Source: Leptospira semungkisensis
GTDB taxonomy: Bacteria > Spirochaetota > Leptospiria > Leptospirales > Leptospiraceae
Reading direction: 5' to 3'
Assembly (NCBI RefSeq): GCF_004770055.1
Contig: NZ_RQEP01000019.1
Span: 434,001 to 498,000 of the forward strand
DNA length: 64,000 nt
Shown here: positions 7,975 through 17,500 of the stretch, piece by piece
Layout: the number at the start of each line of letters is the position of its first letter
Numbering within the stretch: position 1 is the stretch's first letter
Notes under the pieces: generated by a model
Told to the model about the DNA's origin: nothing
Seen by the model: only the letters and a program-made list of their open reading frames with translations
The model's database searches: none
Program-made: the position numbers and the translations under genes

Positions 7975-9546
7975 TTATAAAGGACCGGAAGTCCTTCCTC
8001 CAATCAAATCGAACAAGGCGTTAATGAGTGCATCTATATCCTCGCAAGTATTATAGATAGCAAGAGAAGGTCTGACAGTACTTTCCAGGCCGAATCGTCT
8101 TAGAATCGGTTGTGCGCAATGATGCCCTGACCGAACCGCAATCCCTTCCTGGGCAAGATAACGTCCCACATCTTCCGTTTTGAATCCATCCAAAACAAAG
8201 GACAATACTCCTGCTTTATCTTTGGCGGTTCCGATCAGCTTGAGTCCGGGAATTCTGAGTAACTGCGTTGTTCCATATTCCAAGAGGGAATGTTCATATT
8301 CTGCTACTCGATCCATACCAATCCGATTTAGATAATCGATCGCCGCTCCTAGACCTACTGCATCGGCGATATTTCCTGTTCCTGCTTCGAAACGAAAGGG
8401 AGCCGCCTGATATACTGTCTTTTCGAAGGTAACATCTTGGATCATATTCCCTCCTCCTTGCCAAGGAGGCATTGTGTCCAAGACTTCTTTCTTACCGTAC
8501 AAGACACCGATTCCTGTTGGAGCGAATACCTTATGCCCGGAGAATACATAGAAATCGCAATCGATCGCCTGGACGTCCACTCTCATGTGTGAAACAGCCT
8601 GAGCTCCGTCCACAAGTACCTTAGCTCCTATAGAATGCGCCTGGTTTGTCATTGCCTCAACAGGAGTCACTGTGCCGAGCGCATTCGAGACTTGAGTGAA
8701 TGCGACTAACTTAGTACGAGGAGTCAAAAGCCTTTGGTATTCGGAGAGAATGATCTGTCCTGTTTCATCCACAGGGATTACCTTGAGCTTGGCTCCTTTC
8801 TCCGCACAAAGTATCTGCCAAGGAACGATATTCGCGTGGTGCTCCAGCCAAGAGATCAGGATCTCATCATCCTTTCCTATATTCTTCTTTCCCCAGGTTT
8901 GAGCCACCAGATTGATCGCTTCTGTCGCTCCTCGCACGAGAACGATCTCTTCAGAAGAAGATGAATTCAAGAATTGCTTCACCTTCTCCCGAGCAGATTC
9001 GTATGCGTCAGTCGCTCTTGCTGCCAAAGTATGAGCTCCTCTATGTATATTCGAGTTCTCATGTTTGTAGAAGTAAGAGAGGCGATCTATAACAGATTGA
9101 GGCTTGTGGGTGGTCGCAGCATTATCCAACCAAACTAAATTCCTTCCGTTTACCTTCTCTTGTAAGATCGGAAAATCGTTACGTACATAAGAAAGATCGA
9201 AATTTCCAGAGGACAATTCCACAGAAGGAACAAGGCTTGGATGAAAACTGAATGGATCCGTAATTTGTATCGCCGAGGAAGGATTTACAAATGCCCTAGT
9301 CTCTTCCAAAAAAGAAAATGAAGGACCTGACTTCACAAAGCGATTCGGGTCTTCTGGACTCAATCCTTCCGGAAAAGAAGGAGCATTAGATAAGACTAAT
9401 TCTTCTGTCCCGGCAGATCTATCATAAGACCCCAAGAATTCCTTAGCGAGTGCAGCGATCAAATTCGGATCGATTGGAATATCTACTCCTGCGTTTCGAA
9501 AATTCCAATCATTTGGATCCGAAGAAAATGGATCACTTGTAGTCAT
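7975..9546 (-). CDS. SufS-type cysteine desulfurase with N-terminal encapsulin-targeting extension
   Basis: 523-residue group II cysteine desulfurase: a PLP enzyme converting L-cysteine to alanine and enzyme-bound persulfide. The core starts near residue 118 (YVRNDFPIL) and has SufS landmarks: His236 in EHHANIVPW, PLP-binding Lys339 in SGHK, catalytic Cys477 in RSGHHCAQP, and RPSLAIYN near 492. Ordinary SufS is ~405 residues and begins about here. The extra ~118 residues are Pro/Ser-rich and look disordered. They contain LIAALAKEF (29-37) and PSFSFLEE (75-82), which resemble motifs I recall from N-termini of desulfurases packed in family 2A encapsulins (LARLANEFFS and a PYYFLDE-like motif). 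The ATG overlaps the encapsulin gene by 14 bases, showing one operon. Cargo status is inferred; catalytic identity is firm. Confidence 0.93.
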   Translation of the reverse strand: MTTSDPFSSDPNDWNFRNAGVDIPIDPNLIAALAKEFLGSYDRSAGTEELVLSNAPSFPEGLSPEDPNRFVKSGPSFSFLEETRAFVNPSSAIQITDPFSFHPSLVPSVELSSGNFDLSYVRNDFPILQEKVNGRNLVWLDNAATTHKPQSVIDRLSYFYKHENSNIHRGAHTLAARATDAYESAREKVKQFLNSSSSEEIVLVRGATEAINLVAQTWGKKNIGKDDEILISWLEHHANIVPWQILCAEKGAKLKVIPVDETGQIILSEYQRLLTPRTKLVAFTQVSNALGTVTPVEAMTNQAHSIGAKVLVDGAQAVSHMRVDVQAIDCDFYVFSGHKVFAPTGIGVLYGKKEVLDTMPPWQGGGNMIQDVTFEKTVYQAAPFRFEAGTGNIADAVGLGAAIDYLNRIGMDRVAEYEHSLLEYGTTQLLRIPGLKLIGTAKDKAGVLSFVLDGFKTEDVGRYLAQEGIAVRSGHHCAQPILRRFGLESTVRPSLAIYNTCEDIDALINALFDLIGGRTSGPL

Positions 9547-10474
9547 AGTAGTTTCCTACGTCTACATTCTCCAAGACAGCGATCGCATCGTTTGTAAGAA
9601 CTGCAGCAGAGCAATAGAGAGAGATCAAATAGGATCCGATTGCAGATCGATTGATCCCCATAAAACGTACGGATAATCCCGGAGTCTGCTCTCCTGGTAA
9701 GCCAGGTTGGTACAGACCGATCACTCCTTGCTTCTTCTCACCTACTCTTAAGAGTAGAATGTTTGTTGTACCACCAGGAGCCTTCGGAGAAGATTCTCCT
9801 CCCACTAAAAGCTTGTTCGTAGGAATGATGGGCAGTCCTCTCCAAGTTAGGAATTGAGAGCCGAAAAGAGAAACTGTAGCCGGAGGAACTCCTCTACGAG
9901 TACATTCCCTTCCGAAGGCAGCTACTGCAAGAGGATGTGCTAAGAAGAAGGAAGGCTCCTTCCAAACTTTAGAAATAAGCTCGTCCAGATCGTCAGGCGT
10001 AGGCGCTCCCTTTCTAGTCTGTATCCTTTGTCCTTTAGGAACATTCTTCAGTAGGCCATAGTCATCGTTATTAATGAGTTCGTTTTCTTGCCTTTCTTTC
10101 ACACTCTCGATCGTAAGACGCAATTGCTCTTTGATCTGGTCATGAGGACTGCTAAAGAGATCTGACACTCTTGTATGAACATCTAATACTGTAGATATAG
10201 CGCTTAACGTGTATTCTCTTGGCTTTTCTTCGTAATCCACGAATGTTTCCGGAAGTGGCTGCTCGTCCTTCTGTCCGCAAAGAACATCTACGGAAGTATT
10301 GTCCTTGACCCTATTCACTCTGAGCGTTCCCGACTCTAAGGGCTTCCAATCTAATAAACGGACAAGCCAACGAGGTGTGATTAGATCATATTGAGGAGGT
10401 GTTTTTGTAGTATTCGCAAGTACGCGGGCGGATCTATCTCCGAGAGAATGTTGTGTTTGGCTTTCATCAGCCAT
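9533..10474 (-). CDS. srpI: Family 2A encapsulin nanocompartment shell protein (SrpI-like)
   Basis: 313-residue protein whose N-terminus (GDRSARVLANTTKTPPQ, then ITPRWLVRLLDW and RVNRV) closely follows Synechococcus SrpI and the mycobacterial major membrane protein I. These are HK97-fold shell proteins of family 2A encapsulins. Members self-assemble into icosahedral protein shells enclosing a cysteine desulfurase. Length fits the family (~300 residues), with no signal peptide or membrane helix, so the shell is cytosolic despite the old membrane protein name. An AAGGAG element sits just upstream. It is the first gene of a two-gene operon overlapping the desulfurase. In cyanobacteria SrpI is sulfur-starvation induced; here regulation is unknown, though an AraC gene lies divergently upstream. 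Confidence 0.9.
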   Translation of the reverse strand: MADESQTQHSLGDRSARVLANTTKTPPQYDLITPRWLVRLLDWKPLESGTLRVNRVKDNTSVDVLCGQKDEQPLPETFVDYEEKPREYTLSAISTVLDVHTRVSDLFSSPHDQIKEQLRLTIESVKERQENELINNDDYGLLKNVPKGQRIQTRKGAPTPDDLDELISKVWKEPSFFLAHPLAVAAFGRECTRRGVPPATVSLFGSQFLTWRGLPIIPTNKLLVGGESSPKAPGGTTNILLLRVGEKKQGVIGLYQPGLPGEQTPGLSVRFMGINRSAIGSYLISLYCSAAVLTNDAIAVLENVDVGNYYDYK

Positions 10475-10988
10475 AAGCGGGTCTCCTTAAAGTTTTTCTC
10501 TTCTTATTTAAATCGAATATTCTGATCAGACCGAGCGAGAGACCCTCTATTTCTATCCTTTCAGGCTCGTTCAATATATTGTTTTTGTTTTAAGTATATT
10601 AAATATTCAGAATACTATATAAATTTAAATAAGTGTTTGGATTTTTCTTTCAGGCTTGTATCCGATCACAAGCGAATAAAATAAATTCTTTTTTTATTCG
10701 CAAAGCAGTCCCAAAAATTGCGTATCCAATAAATAAAACGAAATGGGAACCTTTCTTTTAAGATAACGATCCATGGAAATAAATTTCTCACTTAAGATCC
10801 TTCGGTCAAAACAGGCAAAATCATCGATCTTGGCTTTTATGGATGGAACAAACGATCCAGGATAAACCAAACTTTCGTTAGTAAAGCTGCGAATTGCTCC
10901 AATATAATCGTCTTTTTTTTCGCGAAAATCGAGGCAAACCGGATGGACAACCCAGTCTAAAGCCAATATCGTCCTTACAATATTTCCC
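10475..10988. other. 514-base divergent intergenic region between the encapsulin and AraC genes
   Basis: AT-rich and without a convincing gene. It contains the encapsulin ribosome site, a 10-base palindrome TCTGATCAGA at 10521-10530, a 6-bp GCTTGT/ACAAGC dyad at about 10654-10673, and an AT-rich inverted repeat at 10672-10701. A 98-codon minus-strand reading frame (10694-10990) occupies the rest but has no recognisable similarity and no good ribosome site. The region presumably holds both promoters and any AraC operator. Confidence 0.5.
10672..10701. repeat. AT-rich inverted repeat
   Basis: 9-base arms GCGAATAAA (10672-10680) and TTTATTCGC (10693-10701) with a 12-base AT-rich spacer, about 200 bases upstream of the encapsulin start. 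It could be an operator or a hairpin; the sequence alone does not decide. Confidence 0.45.
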
Positions 10989-11828
10989 ATGCAAAGAGCC
11001 ATCCAATCCAGAGAGGGAGTCGGGTTAACCGCCACAGTCATTCAGAAGAAAGAATTGTATCTGGCGAGAATCGTCACTGATCTTCCTACATTGGTCTTCG
11101 TTCGAAAAGGGACCAAGACCCTAAGAAGAGAGGGAATAGAATTTGTGATCCGAGAAGGAGAAGTAGGAGCGATCGCGGGAGGCCAGGCCTTCGACGTGGT
11201 CAACCGACCTTCCGGAGATGAGTTCCAATCGGCCTGGATTGCATTTCATCCGAATGTAATCCAAAACTATAAACCGATCCGAGACGATCTCTCCACGATA
11301 GAATCCGCTTTCGTATTTTCTCCCTTAGGCGAAGGATTTAGCGAGGCATTTAAATTAGCCACAGAATCGATTACCACTCATAGAAATATCTCCGAACAAA
11401 TTGCAGTTCATAGAGTGACGGAGATCCTACTTTGGATGGGTGAATTTGGAAAGAAATTCAAAGTCCCTTCCTCCGAAACGGTTTCTCAAAAGGTGCGTAA
11501 TCTTTTAAGCTCTACTCCCGCCAAAGACTGGCAGGCCTTGGAGATTGCTGACTTGTTGCAAATAAGCGAAGCGACTCTGAGAAGGAGACTTGCAGGAGAG
11601 AATCTTTCCTTCTCTGAGATCTTAATCGATGTTAGAATGTCATTTGCTCTAGCCTTGTTACAAGCAACGGATCGATCCATCGGAGAAATCGCAAAGGAAG
11701 CGGGTTACGACTCCGCGTCCAGATTTGCGGTCCGATTCCGAGACAGATTCGGATATTCCCCCACTGTACTCAGAAAGGAAACCAACCTTGATCGGAACGG
11801 CACAATCCTTGATCGAGTCCGGACATAA
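10989..11828 (+). CDS. AraC-family transcriptional regulator
   Basis: 279-residue regulator. Residues ~1-170 form a ligand-sensing cupin-like domain (VFVRKGTKTLRREG, then IREGEVGAIAGGQAFDVVNRP). The last ~100 residues hold two helix-turn-helix units: ALEIADLLQISEATLRRRL and SIGEIAKEAGYDSASRFAVRFRD, followed by FGYSPTVLRK, the AraC signature. It is divergent from the encapsulin operon and lies 78 bases before a PEBP-family gene in the same direction, so either could be its target. The ATG at 10989 has no clear ribosome site, but the upstream frame holds no other start before a stop at 10905. Confidence 0.88.
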   Translation: MQRAIQSREGVGLTATVIQKKELYLARIVTDLPTLVFVRKGTKTLRREGIEFVIREGEVGAIAGGQAFDVVNRPSGDEFQSAWIAFHPNVIQNYKPIRDDLSTIESAFVFSPLGEGFSEAFKLATESITTHRNISEQIAVHRVTEILLWMGEFGKKFKVPSSETVSQKVRNLLSSTPAKDWQALEIADLLQISEATLRRRLAGENLSFSEILIDVRMSFALALLQATDRSIGEIAKEAGYDSASRFAVRFRDRFGYSPTVLRKETNLDRNGTILDRVRT

Positions 11829-11906
11829 GCCCAGTTTTTTTCCAAATTTGGAATGCATCGCCTAAATTCTTATGTATTCTTTCCTCCGAAAGAACTCGGA
11901 GGTTTT

Positions 11907-12464
11907 ATGAAGAGATTTCAATCTTTCCGGAATGGTCTGGTATTAGCCGTTCTATTGTTAGCCGGCTCGGCGTTTGCAGCGGATCTAAAAGTGACAAGTT
12001 CCTCTGTTAAAGAAGGCGCTATGATCGGGAACGCCCAAGTGTTTTCTAGTTTCGGCTGCACTGGAGAGAATTTTTCTCCTGACTTGCAATGGACTGGAGC
12101 CCCTAAGGATACTAAATTCTTCGCAGTGACTATGTATGATCCGGATGCTCCTACCGGCAGCGGCTGGTGGCATTGGACCATCTTCAATATCCCTGCGGAT
12201 GCAACCGGACTTGCTGCTAAGGCAGGTAATGAAAAAGGACCTCTTCCTGCTGGAGCTATCCAAGGAAGAACCGATTTCGGCAAACCTGGTTATGGCGGAC
12301 CTTGCCCTCCTAAAGGAGACAAGCCTCATCGCTATATCTTCAAAGTGATCGCTCTGAAAGACAAGATCCCATTGGATGCAGAGGCTTCCGGTGCGATGGT
12401 TGGATTCTATGCTAACTCTTTGAAATTGGCAGAAGGAAAACTCACCGCTAAATTCGGAAGATAA
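11907..12464 (+). CDS. Secreted YbhB/YbcL family (PEBP-like) protein
   Basis: 185-residue phosphatidylethanolamine-binding-protein fold, YbhB/YbcL type, function unknown in bacteria. The start at 11907 is chosen over the in-frame ATG at 11853 because CGGAGG stands 4 bases before it and it yields a clean Sec signal peptide (MKRFQSFRNG, hydrophobic LVLAVLLLAG, cleavage after AFA). The mature protein has the ligand-pocket motifs TMYDPDAPTGSGWWHW, GKPGYGGPCPP and HRYIFKVIAL. It is probably periplasmic. It follows the AraC gene closely in the same direction and may be under its control. Confidence 0.88.
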   Translation: MKRFQSFRNGLVLAVLLLAGSAFAADLKVTSSSVKEGAMIGNAQVFSSFGCTGENFSPDLQWTGAPKDTKFFAVTMYDPDAPTGSGWWHWTIFNIPADATGLAAKAGNEKGPLPAGAIQGRTDFGKPGYGGPCPPKGDKPHRYIFKVIALKDKIPLDAEASGAMVGFYANSLKLAEGKLTAKFGR

Positions 12465-12476
12465 TTTCGCGCTCAC

Positions 12477-12517
12477 TTGGAACAAGGGGAGAAGGAACTC
12501 CTTCCTCTTTGTTCCAA
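12477..12517 (+). terminator. Hairpin after the YbhB-family gene
   Basis: 9-base arms TTGGAACAA (12477-12485) and TTGTTCCAA (12509-12517) enclose a further GA-rich/CT-rich inner stem. It starts 12 bases after the stop codon. There is no T tract, so termination efficiency is uncertain. Confidence 0.55.
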
Positions 12518-12659
12518 ACCTATTTCCCCACCACTTATAAATTCCTGAAACTTCCTTCTGTTCCTTCCCCAAAAGCAAGATAGGAAGGATTGACAAAATA
12601 GTACGATTCGATACTGCAGAAGTAGATCTCTTAGATCTTTATCTCCAAGAGGAGGACAA

Positions 12660-13451
12660 ATGCAAGCATCATCACCAATTGAAAAAGTCTGGCCTGCAGC
12701 CGAAATAGTGGCGGATCTGAAAGAAGTCCGTAGCAAAGCTCCCCTTACCCATGTTCTTACCAATATAGTGGTTACAAATTGGACTGCGAATGTTCTTCTC
12801 GCAGCAGGAGCCTCTCCCGCTATGGTCATCGCAGAAGAAGAAGTTTCCGATTTCGCTTCGATCGCAGGAGGCGTCTTAATTAATGTCGGGACGATCACGA
12901 GTTTCGATGCAAAGGCGATCCGGGCGGCAGCGATCGCCGCGCAAAAAGCAGGAACTCCTTGGGTCCTAGATCCTGTAGCAGCGGGAGCCCTTAGATACAG
13001 GACGGAGATTGCTACAGACCTACTAAATTATAAGCCCACAGTGATCCGAGGAAATGCCTCCGAGATTCTAGCGTTAGCCGGTGCTTCCGGTGGAGGAAAG
13101 GGAGTAGATTCTACTGCTCAATCCAGCGAGGCAGTGGAGATTGCGAAGGAACTTTCTAAGCGGACTGGAGCGGTCATCGCAGTCAGTGGAGAGATCGATT
13201 ATATTACGGATGGAAAAGAGACTATAGCCGTCCCCGGAGGACATGTACTTATGACCAAGGTAACCGGAGTCGGCTGCTCCTTAGGTGCACTCATCGCCTC
13301 CTTCTTGGCAATTCAAAAGAATTCGTTGCAAGCAGCAGTTTCTGCTTCTGCAGTGTTTGGATATGTGGGGGCAAAGGCGGCCCAAAAGGCACAAGGAACA
13401 GGAAGCTTTGCAGTCTCCTTCTTAGATGAATTGAGTAATCTTTCTGTTTAA
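12660..13451 (+). CDS. thiM: Hydroxyethylthiazole kinase
   Basis: 263-residue ribokinase-like enzyme phosphorylating 4-methyl-5-(2-hydroxyethyl)thiazole, a thiamine salvage step. Family blocks are evident: [32 protein letters not shown] N-terminus, [10 protein letters not shown] (101-110), RGNASEI (130-136) and [11 protein letters not shown] with Cys206 at the active site. A strong GAGGAGG precedes the ATG. A TTGACA at 12590 may be a -35 element but its -10 is unconvincing. No TPP riboswitch is visible in the 195-base leader. It stands alone; no thiE or thiD is adjacent. Confidence 0.92.
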   Translation: MQASSPIEKVWPAAEIVADLKEVRSKAPLTHVLTNIVVTNWTANVLLAAGASPAMVIAEEEVSDFASIAGGVLINVGTITSFDAKAIRAAAIAAQKAGTPWVLDPVAAGALRYRTEIATDLLNYKPTVIRGNASEILALAGASGGGKGVDSTAQSSEAVEIAKELSKRTGAVIAVSGEIDYITDGKETIAVPGGHVLMTKVTGVGCSLGALIASFLAIQKNSLQAAVSASAVFGYVGAKAAQKAQGTGSFAVSFLDELSNLSV

Positions 13452-13461
13452 TGAGCTTCCT

Positions 13462-13500
13462 TAAAATAAAAAACCCGAAGGTCTTTCGATCCCTCGGGTT
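13462..13500 (-). terminator. Rho-independent terminator of the 81-residue protein gene
   Basis: Stem AACCCGA (13472-13478) with TCGGGTT (13494-13500). On the minus strand it is followed by a T-rich run (TTTTTTATTTTAA). It also lies 20 bases after thiM and may act on both strands. Confidence 0.75.
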
Positions 13501-13523
13501 CTACCAAGCAAGAATGCTTAATG

Positions 13524-13769
13524 TCAGGCTTGGTTTAAAAGCATGAGTGCGGATTCTTTATCACAATCGTAAGCTTCTATATCCAGAACAAAATCATCTC
13601 CGGAAGTGAGGTTTGTCAATAACTCAGTTCCACTACTTCTTAAATCTCCAGTGATTATATGATCTAATTGCATGTACTCTACATTGCCGATCCCGAAAGT
13701 ATATCCCGAATCTGTGAGTATGATCATTCTGCTAAAGCGCTCGTTGATTCCAGCGACCGTCCCTTTCAT
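13524..13769 (-). CDS. Small hypothetical protein
   Basis: 81-residue acidic cytosolic protein that I do not recognise. The pattern of alternating hydrophobic residues (SRMIILTDSGYTFGIG, then DDFVLDIEAYD) suggests a small beta-sheet domain. It has its own terminator and an AGGGAGGAAT-type ribosome site before the ATG, which together support it as a real gene. It sits between thiM and a response regulator gene and is not obviously linked to either. Confidence 0.55.
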   Translation of the reverse strand: MKGTVAGINERFSRMIILTDSGYTFGIGNVEYMQLDHIITGDLRSSGTELLTNLTSGDDFVLDIEAYDCDKESALMLLNQA

Positions 13770-13904
13770 TATTCCTCCCTAATGAAAACAAACAAGTGAA
13801 TTAGCTTAATAGACGTATGATGCGAATAAATCTTAGTATGGTTCTAAATAAATTCCTAAAAAATGGTAAAAAAATCCAAGAGGAATTGTTACGTTATCCA
13901 ATCC

Positions 13905-14543
13905 CTAAGGTAATAGACCGATATCGCTGGCCTTTCTTACAAGCTCTGCACGATTATGCACATTCAGCTTCTTGTAGATGTTCTTAACATGATGTTGGAC
14001 GGTATACTTACTCACTCCTAAGAATTCTGCGACTCTCCCGATCGTCTTCCCTTTGACCATTTCGTCCAGGATCTGCTTTTCCTTAGGGGTAAGTTTAAAC
14101 TCTCCTGAGATATCCTTTTGCTTAAAACTATTCAAGACTCGGAAGGCTATCGTCGGAGTGATGATCGCTCCTCCCTTAAGTACGGTATCTATCACATCTG
14201 CAATATCCTTCAGTTCCGACTTGAGTATATAACCGATGGCACCGTTCCGAAGAGACTCGTAGATCAGTTCGTCCGAATTCATATTGGAAAGCATGATCTT
14301 ACTGATCTCCGGATCCTTGGCAGAGATCTTTCCCGCAAGCTCCACACCGTTCATATTAGAAAGCATAATGTCCAAGAACAATATATCCAGGGTCCTTCCC
14401 TTTTCATCCGAGAGATAGGATTCTGCAGAATCCCAATAAAACACCCCACCTATTTCAGGAATAGACTCTAGGGCTTTTAGTATTTGCTGTCTGAAATTCT
14501 CATCGTTCTCAACGATACCTACTTTCACGTCGGATGTTTTCAT
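13905..14543 (-). CDS. NarL/FixJ-type response regulator
   Basis: 212-residue two-component response regulator. Receiver residues 1-120 carry the acidic pocket (VENDE, 11-15) and phospho-acceptor Asp58 in LFLDIM. Ser/Thr and Lys conserved positions fall in MLSNMNSDEL and YILKSE. The C-terminal LuxR-type helix-turn-helix (~145-205) reads LTPKEKQILDEMVKGKTIGRVAEFLGVS and ends with VHNRAELV. The gene starts 21 bases after the stop of the large hybrid kinase, in the same direction, so they form a pair. The kinase's C-terminal HisKA_3-type module is the natural donor for a NarL-type regulator. Confidence 0.92.
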   Translation of the reverse strand: MKTSDVKVGIVENDENFRQQILKALESIPEIGGVFYWDSAESYLSDEKGRTLDILFLDIMLSNMNGVELAGKISAKDPEISKIMLSNMNSDELIYESLRNGAIGYILKSELKDIADVIDTVLKGGAIITPTIAFRVLNSFKQKDISGEFKLTPKEKQILDEMVKGKTIGRVAEFLGVSKYTVQHHVKNIYKKLNVHNRAELVRKASDIGLLP

Positions 14544-14564
14544 TTATTGCCACCTATTTATATA

Positions 14565-17500
14565 TTATAATATTACAGAAAACTTATTCAATGGTATTTT
14601 AATTCGAATCTCGTATAAATTCTCTACCAGAGACATTTCAGAGATTCCGCCAAGTCCGGAGATTCTATAAATGAGATTTTCTGTACCTCTGCCAGTCTTA
14701 TGCTTTTGCAGATGGTATACAGATTCAGATCGCATATACACTGCAATTTCTTGGTTCTCTATATAGAAATTCCACTTAGAAACCCCTTGCCCATATTTCA
14801 GATCGTTATTCGTGATCTCATTTACGATGCTATAAAGTTCTACTATGCTTGTCTCGTTTCTCTGGGTCTCAAAGAATTGAAGCAGTTCATCCTGGCACTG
14901 AAACTCCATTTCTCTTTCTACATCGGAGTATCGTCTCAACAATACAAGATTGATCCCTGTGATGAAATTCTCCGACAATAATCCAAGATCCTCGATCTTG
15001 AGCATTTGTTCTCTCAATATATGAATGGATTGGTTCACTGCCTCATTGATCTTCTTGAATATAGGTTCATCCCTATTTCCATTTGCGAGTAGTTCTTCGG
15101 ATAAGAATTTCAGATCGGTGAGTTTTCCACCGAGGTGATCGTGTAGATCAATATTAATCCTTTGCCTCACATTATTCACTGCGATCCTCTTCTCACTTTC
15201 TTGAGCAAGCTGGTTCTTATGCCCTCTGGAAAGATCCAAAAGATTATTGATACGAAGTATCAGTTCTTCGAAATCGAAAGGCTTGAGTAGATAATCGTTT
15301 GCTCCGTGATTCAATGCAGCCATCAAATCCTTGTCTTGGTTCTTTGCAGTCAGCATTAAAATAGGGAGTTCCAAGGTAGAAAATGATTTTCGGATCTCTC
15401 TCGCAGTCTCCAGTCCGGAGAATTTTGGCATCATTACATCCAGGATGATCGCGTCAAAGGCATGGTCTTCTTTTAGAATTTCCAATGCCTCCAAACCGCT
15501 CTTTGCCGAAACGGAGATCATATTCTTTAGAGAAAGATAATTTTGGATCACCTGCAGATTCACAGGTTCATCATCTACCACCAAGATACGAGGGGCATTC
15601 TCCGAAAGAACTTCTTCTTCTTTAGGGATTAGATCCAATGGAAGATGGATATTCCTATCTCTCGGATCCTTAAGCCCTTCATTATTTTGAGAAAGGATCC
15701 TGCCCGAGACAAGAGGAATCGTAAAATAGAATCGTGAACCTCGATAGAGTTCCGACTCCACTCCTATATCTCCACCATGCAAGGTAACAAGCGCACGACT
15801 GATAGCTAGTCCAAGCCCGGCGCCAGCTGCATTCTTAGAGTCTCCTCTCTCAACCTGTTCAAAGAATTCGAATATCTTCTGCTGTTCATTTTTTTGGATC
15901 CCGATACCAGTATCTCTTACACTGATTTCTGCGATTCCCAAGGATTTAATCTTTGCACTGACTGAGATTTCACCCTTCTCCGTAAATTTGATCGCATTGC
16001 CCACTAAATTCTGGAGGATCTGTTGCAAACGATTTTCATCCGCGAGTAACTCAGGAAACTCAGGCACGATCTCATTTCTAAGCTTGATCTTAGTTTCATC
16101 CACTGCGACACGGTTCAATTCTAGAGTAAAGTTCACTGCCTGGTATAAATCGACAGAACGTAAATGAAGAGTTAGATCCTTATGCTTGAGCTTGGAGAAG
16201 TCTATAATATCATTCACAAGACTGGACAATCTTCTTCCGCTTGTGATGATCATTCCGAGTTGTCTCTCTACCGATTCTGCGAGTGGTCCTACAACTCCTC
16301 TCTTCAAAGAATCCGCAATCCCTATAATGCCTTGTAGTGGAGTTCTCAACTCGTGAGAAGTATTAGCCAAGAATTCATCCTTTAACTTATCTAAAGAGAT
16401 CAATCTCTGGTTGGATTCCTGCAAGTCGTGTGCGAGTCTTTCCGACAATGCATACGCACTCGAAAATCTTTGGGACACCATAAATGCCTGCGCCACAAAG
16501 AAGGAAGCGATCGCGTAAGAAGAGAAATACGCGGTATTGATAATCATATTCGCATAAAGAGTATCGTTAATCGTAACTGCAAATAGGAATAGAAAGATAA
16601 AAAGTCCTATCCTAGCACCGAGTCTTCCATGTCGGATTGCCTGAACGAGAACATAGGTCACATAGAAGCAAGAAGCTACTACAAAAATTGCGAACACTGG
16701 AATGGTTTTGGAGAAGACCACAAGAGGAGTGAATAAGACCACGAGAGAAATACAGGAAAATCCAACGGATGCTGAGATTAGCACCCTTCGATTGAATTCT
16801 CCCGGATATAAGGTTCTCAAAAATAAAGGAAAGAAGATCCCAAGAAGATAAACTGCAAGAAGCTCTATCCTATATCCCCATTCAAAATCGAACTTGGGAA
16901 AGATGGAATAGAGCACTCTTTCTCCAGTAAGTCCAATCCGAACCGTAGAGCAGATCGTGAGAATTCCGAAATATAAAGTAGAAGATTCTCTTCTCAAAAA
17001 AGCGAATAGACTCAAGTGATACAGGCCAAGGACGAAGAGCCCTCCAGCCATAAACACGTCCAATTGGATATTCCCTCTTCGAATGGCTACAAGAGAATCA
17101 TGTTTTCCTAATAGAATATTTGCCCAAGGGCCACCCTTCCAATGAGCGTAATTCGTAACCTCGATTGCAATCTCATTCTCTTGGTTTAATGTAAACGGCT
17201 CGCTGACTCCGGGTCTATAAAGAGGAGCATAGGTATCAGCGCTCCTTCCCACCTGTCCGCTGGAGATTACCTTCTTTCCATTCACATAGAGAGAATAAGC
17301 GGTTGAGGCCTCGAGCATTTTGATTGCCATATCCTCTTCTGGCTTTGCGAGCTTAAGATTTAAGCGATAGGTAGCGTATCCAAAACCAGGATAGCCTTTT
17401 TCTCCTAACTTATAATGATTCCATGCATCTGGAACATTTTCATAGCTAGGATCCTCGAATGAAGTTTTAGGTTGTTTGAAATTTCGAGTGGGTTCTTTTA

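Noticed and set aside
10694..11041. 115-codon minus-strand frame upstream of the AraC gene
   Set aside because: It overlaps the AraC start, has no clear ribosome site and no recognisable family. Codon use is not absurd, so a small real gene starting near 10990 cannot be fully excluded.
11985..12596. 203-codon minus-strand frame
   Set aside because: Antisense to the well-supported YbhB-family gene; its sequence is rich in Ser/Arg as expected of a shadow frame.
12465..12659. TPP riboswitch before thiM
   Set aside because: No CTGAGA core or matching thi-box elements were found in the leader.
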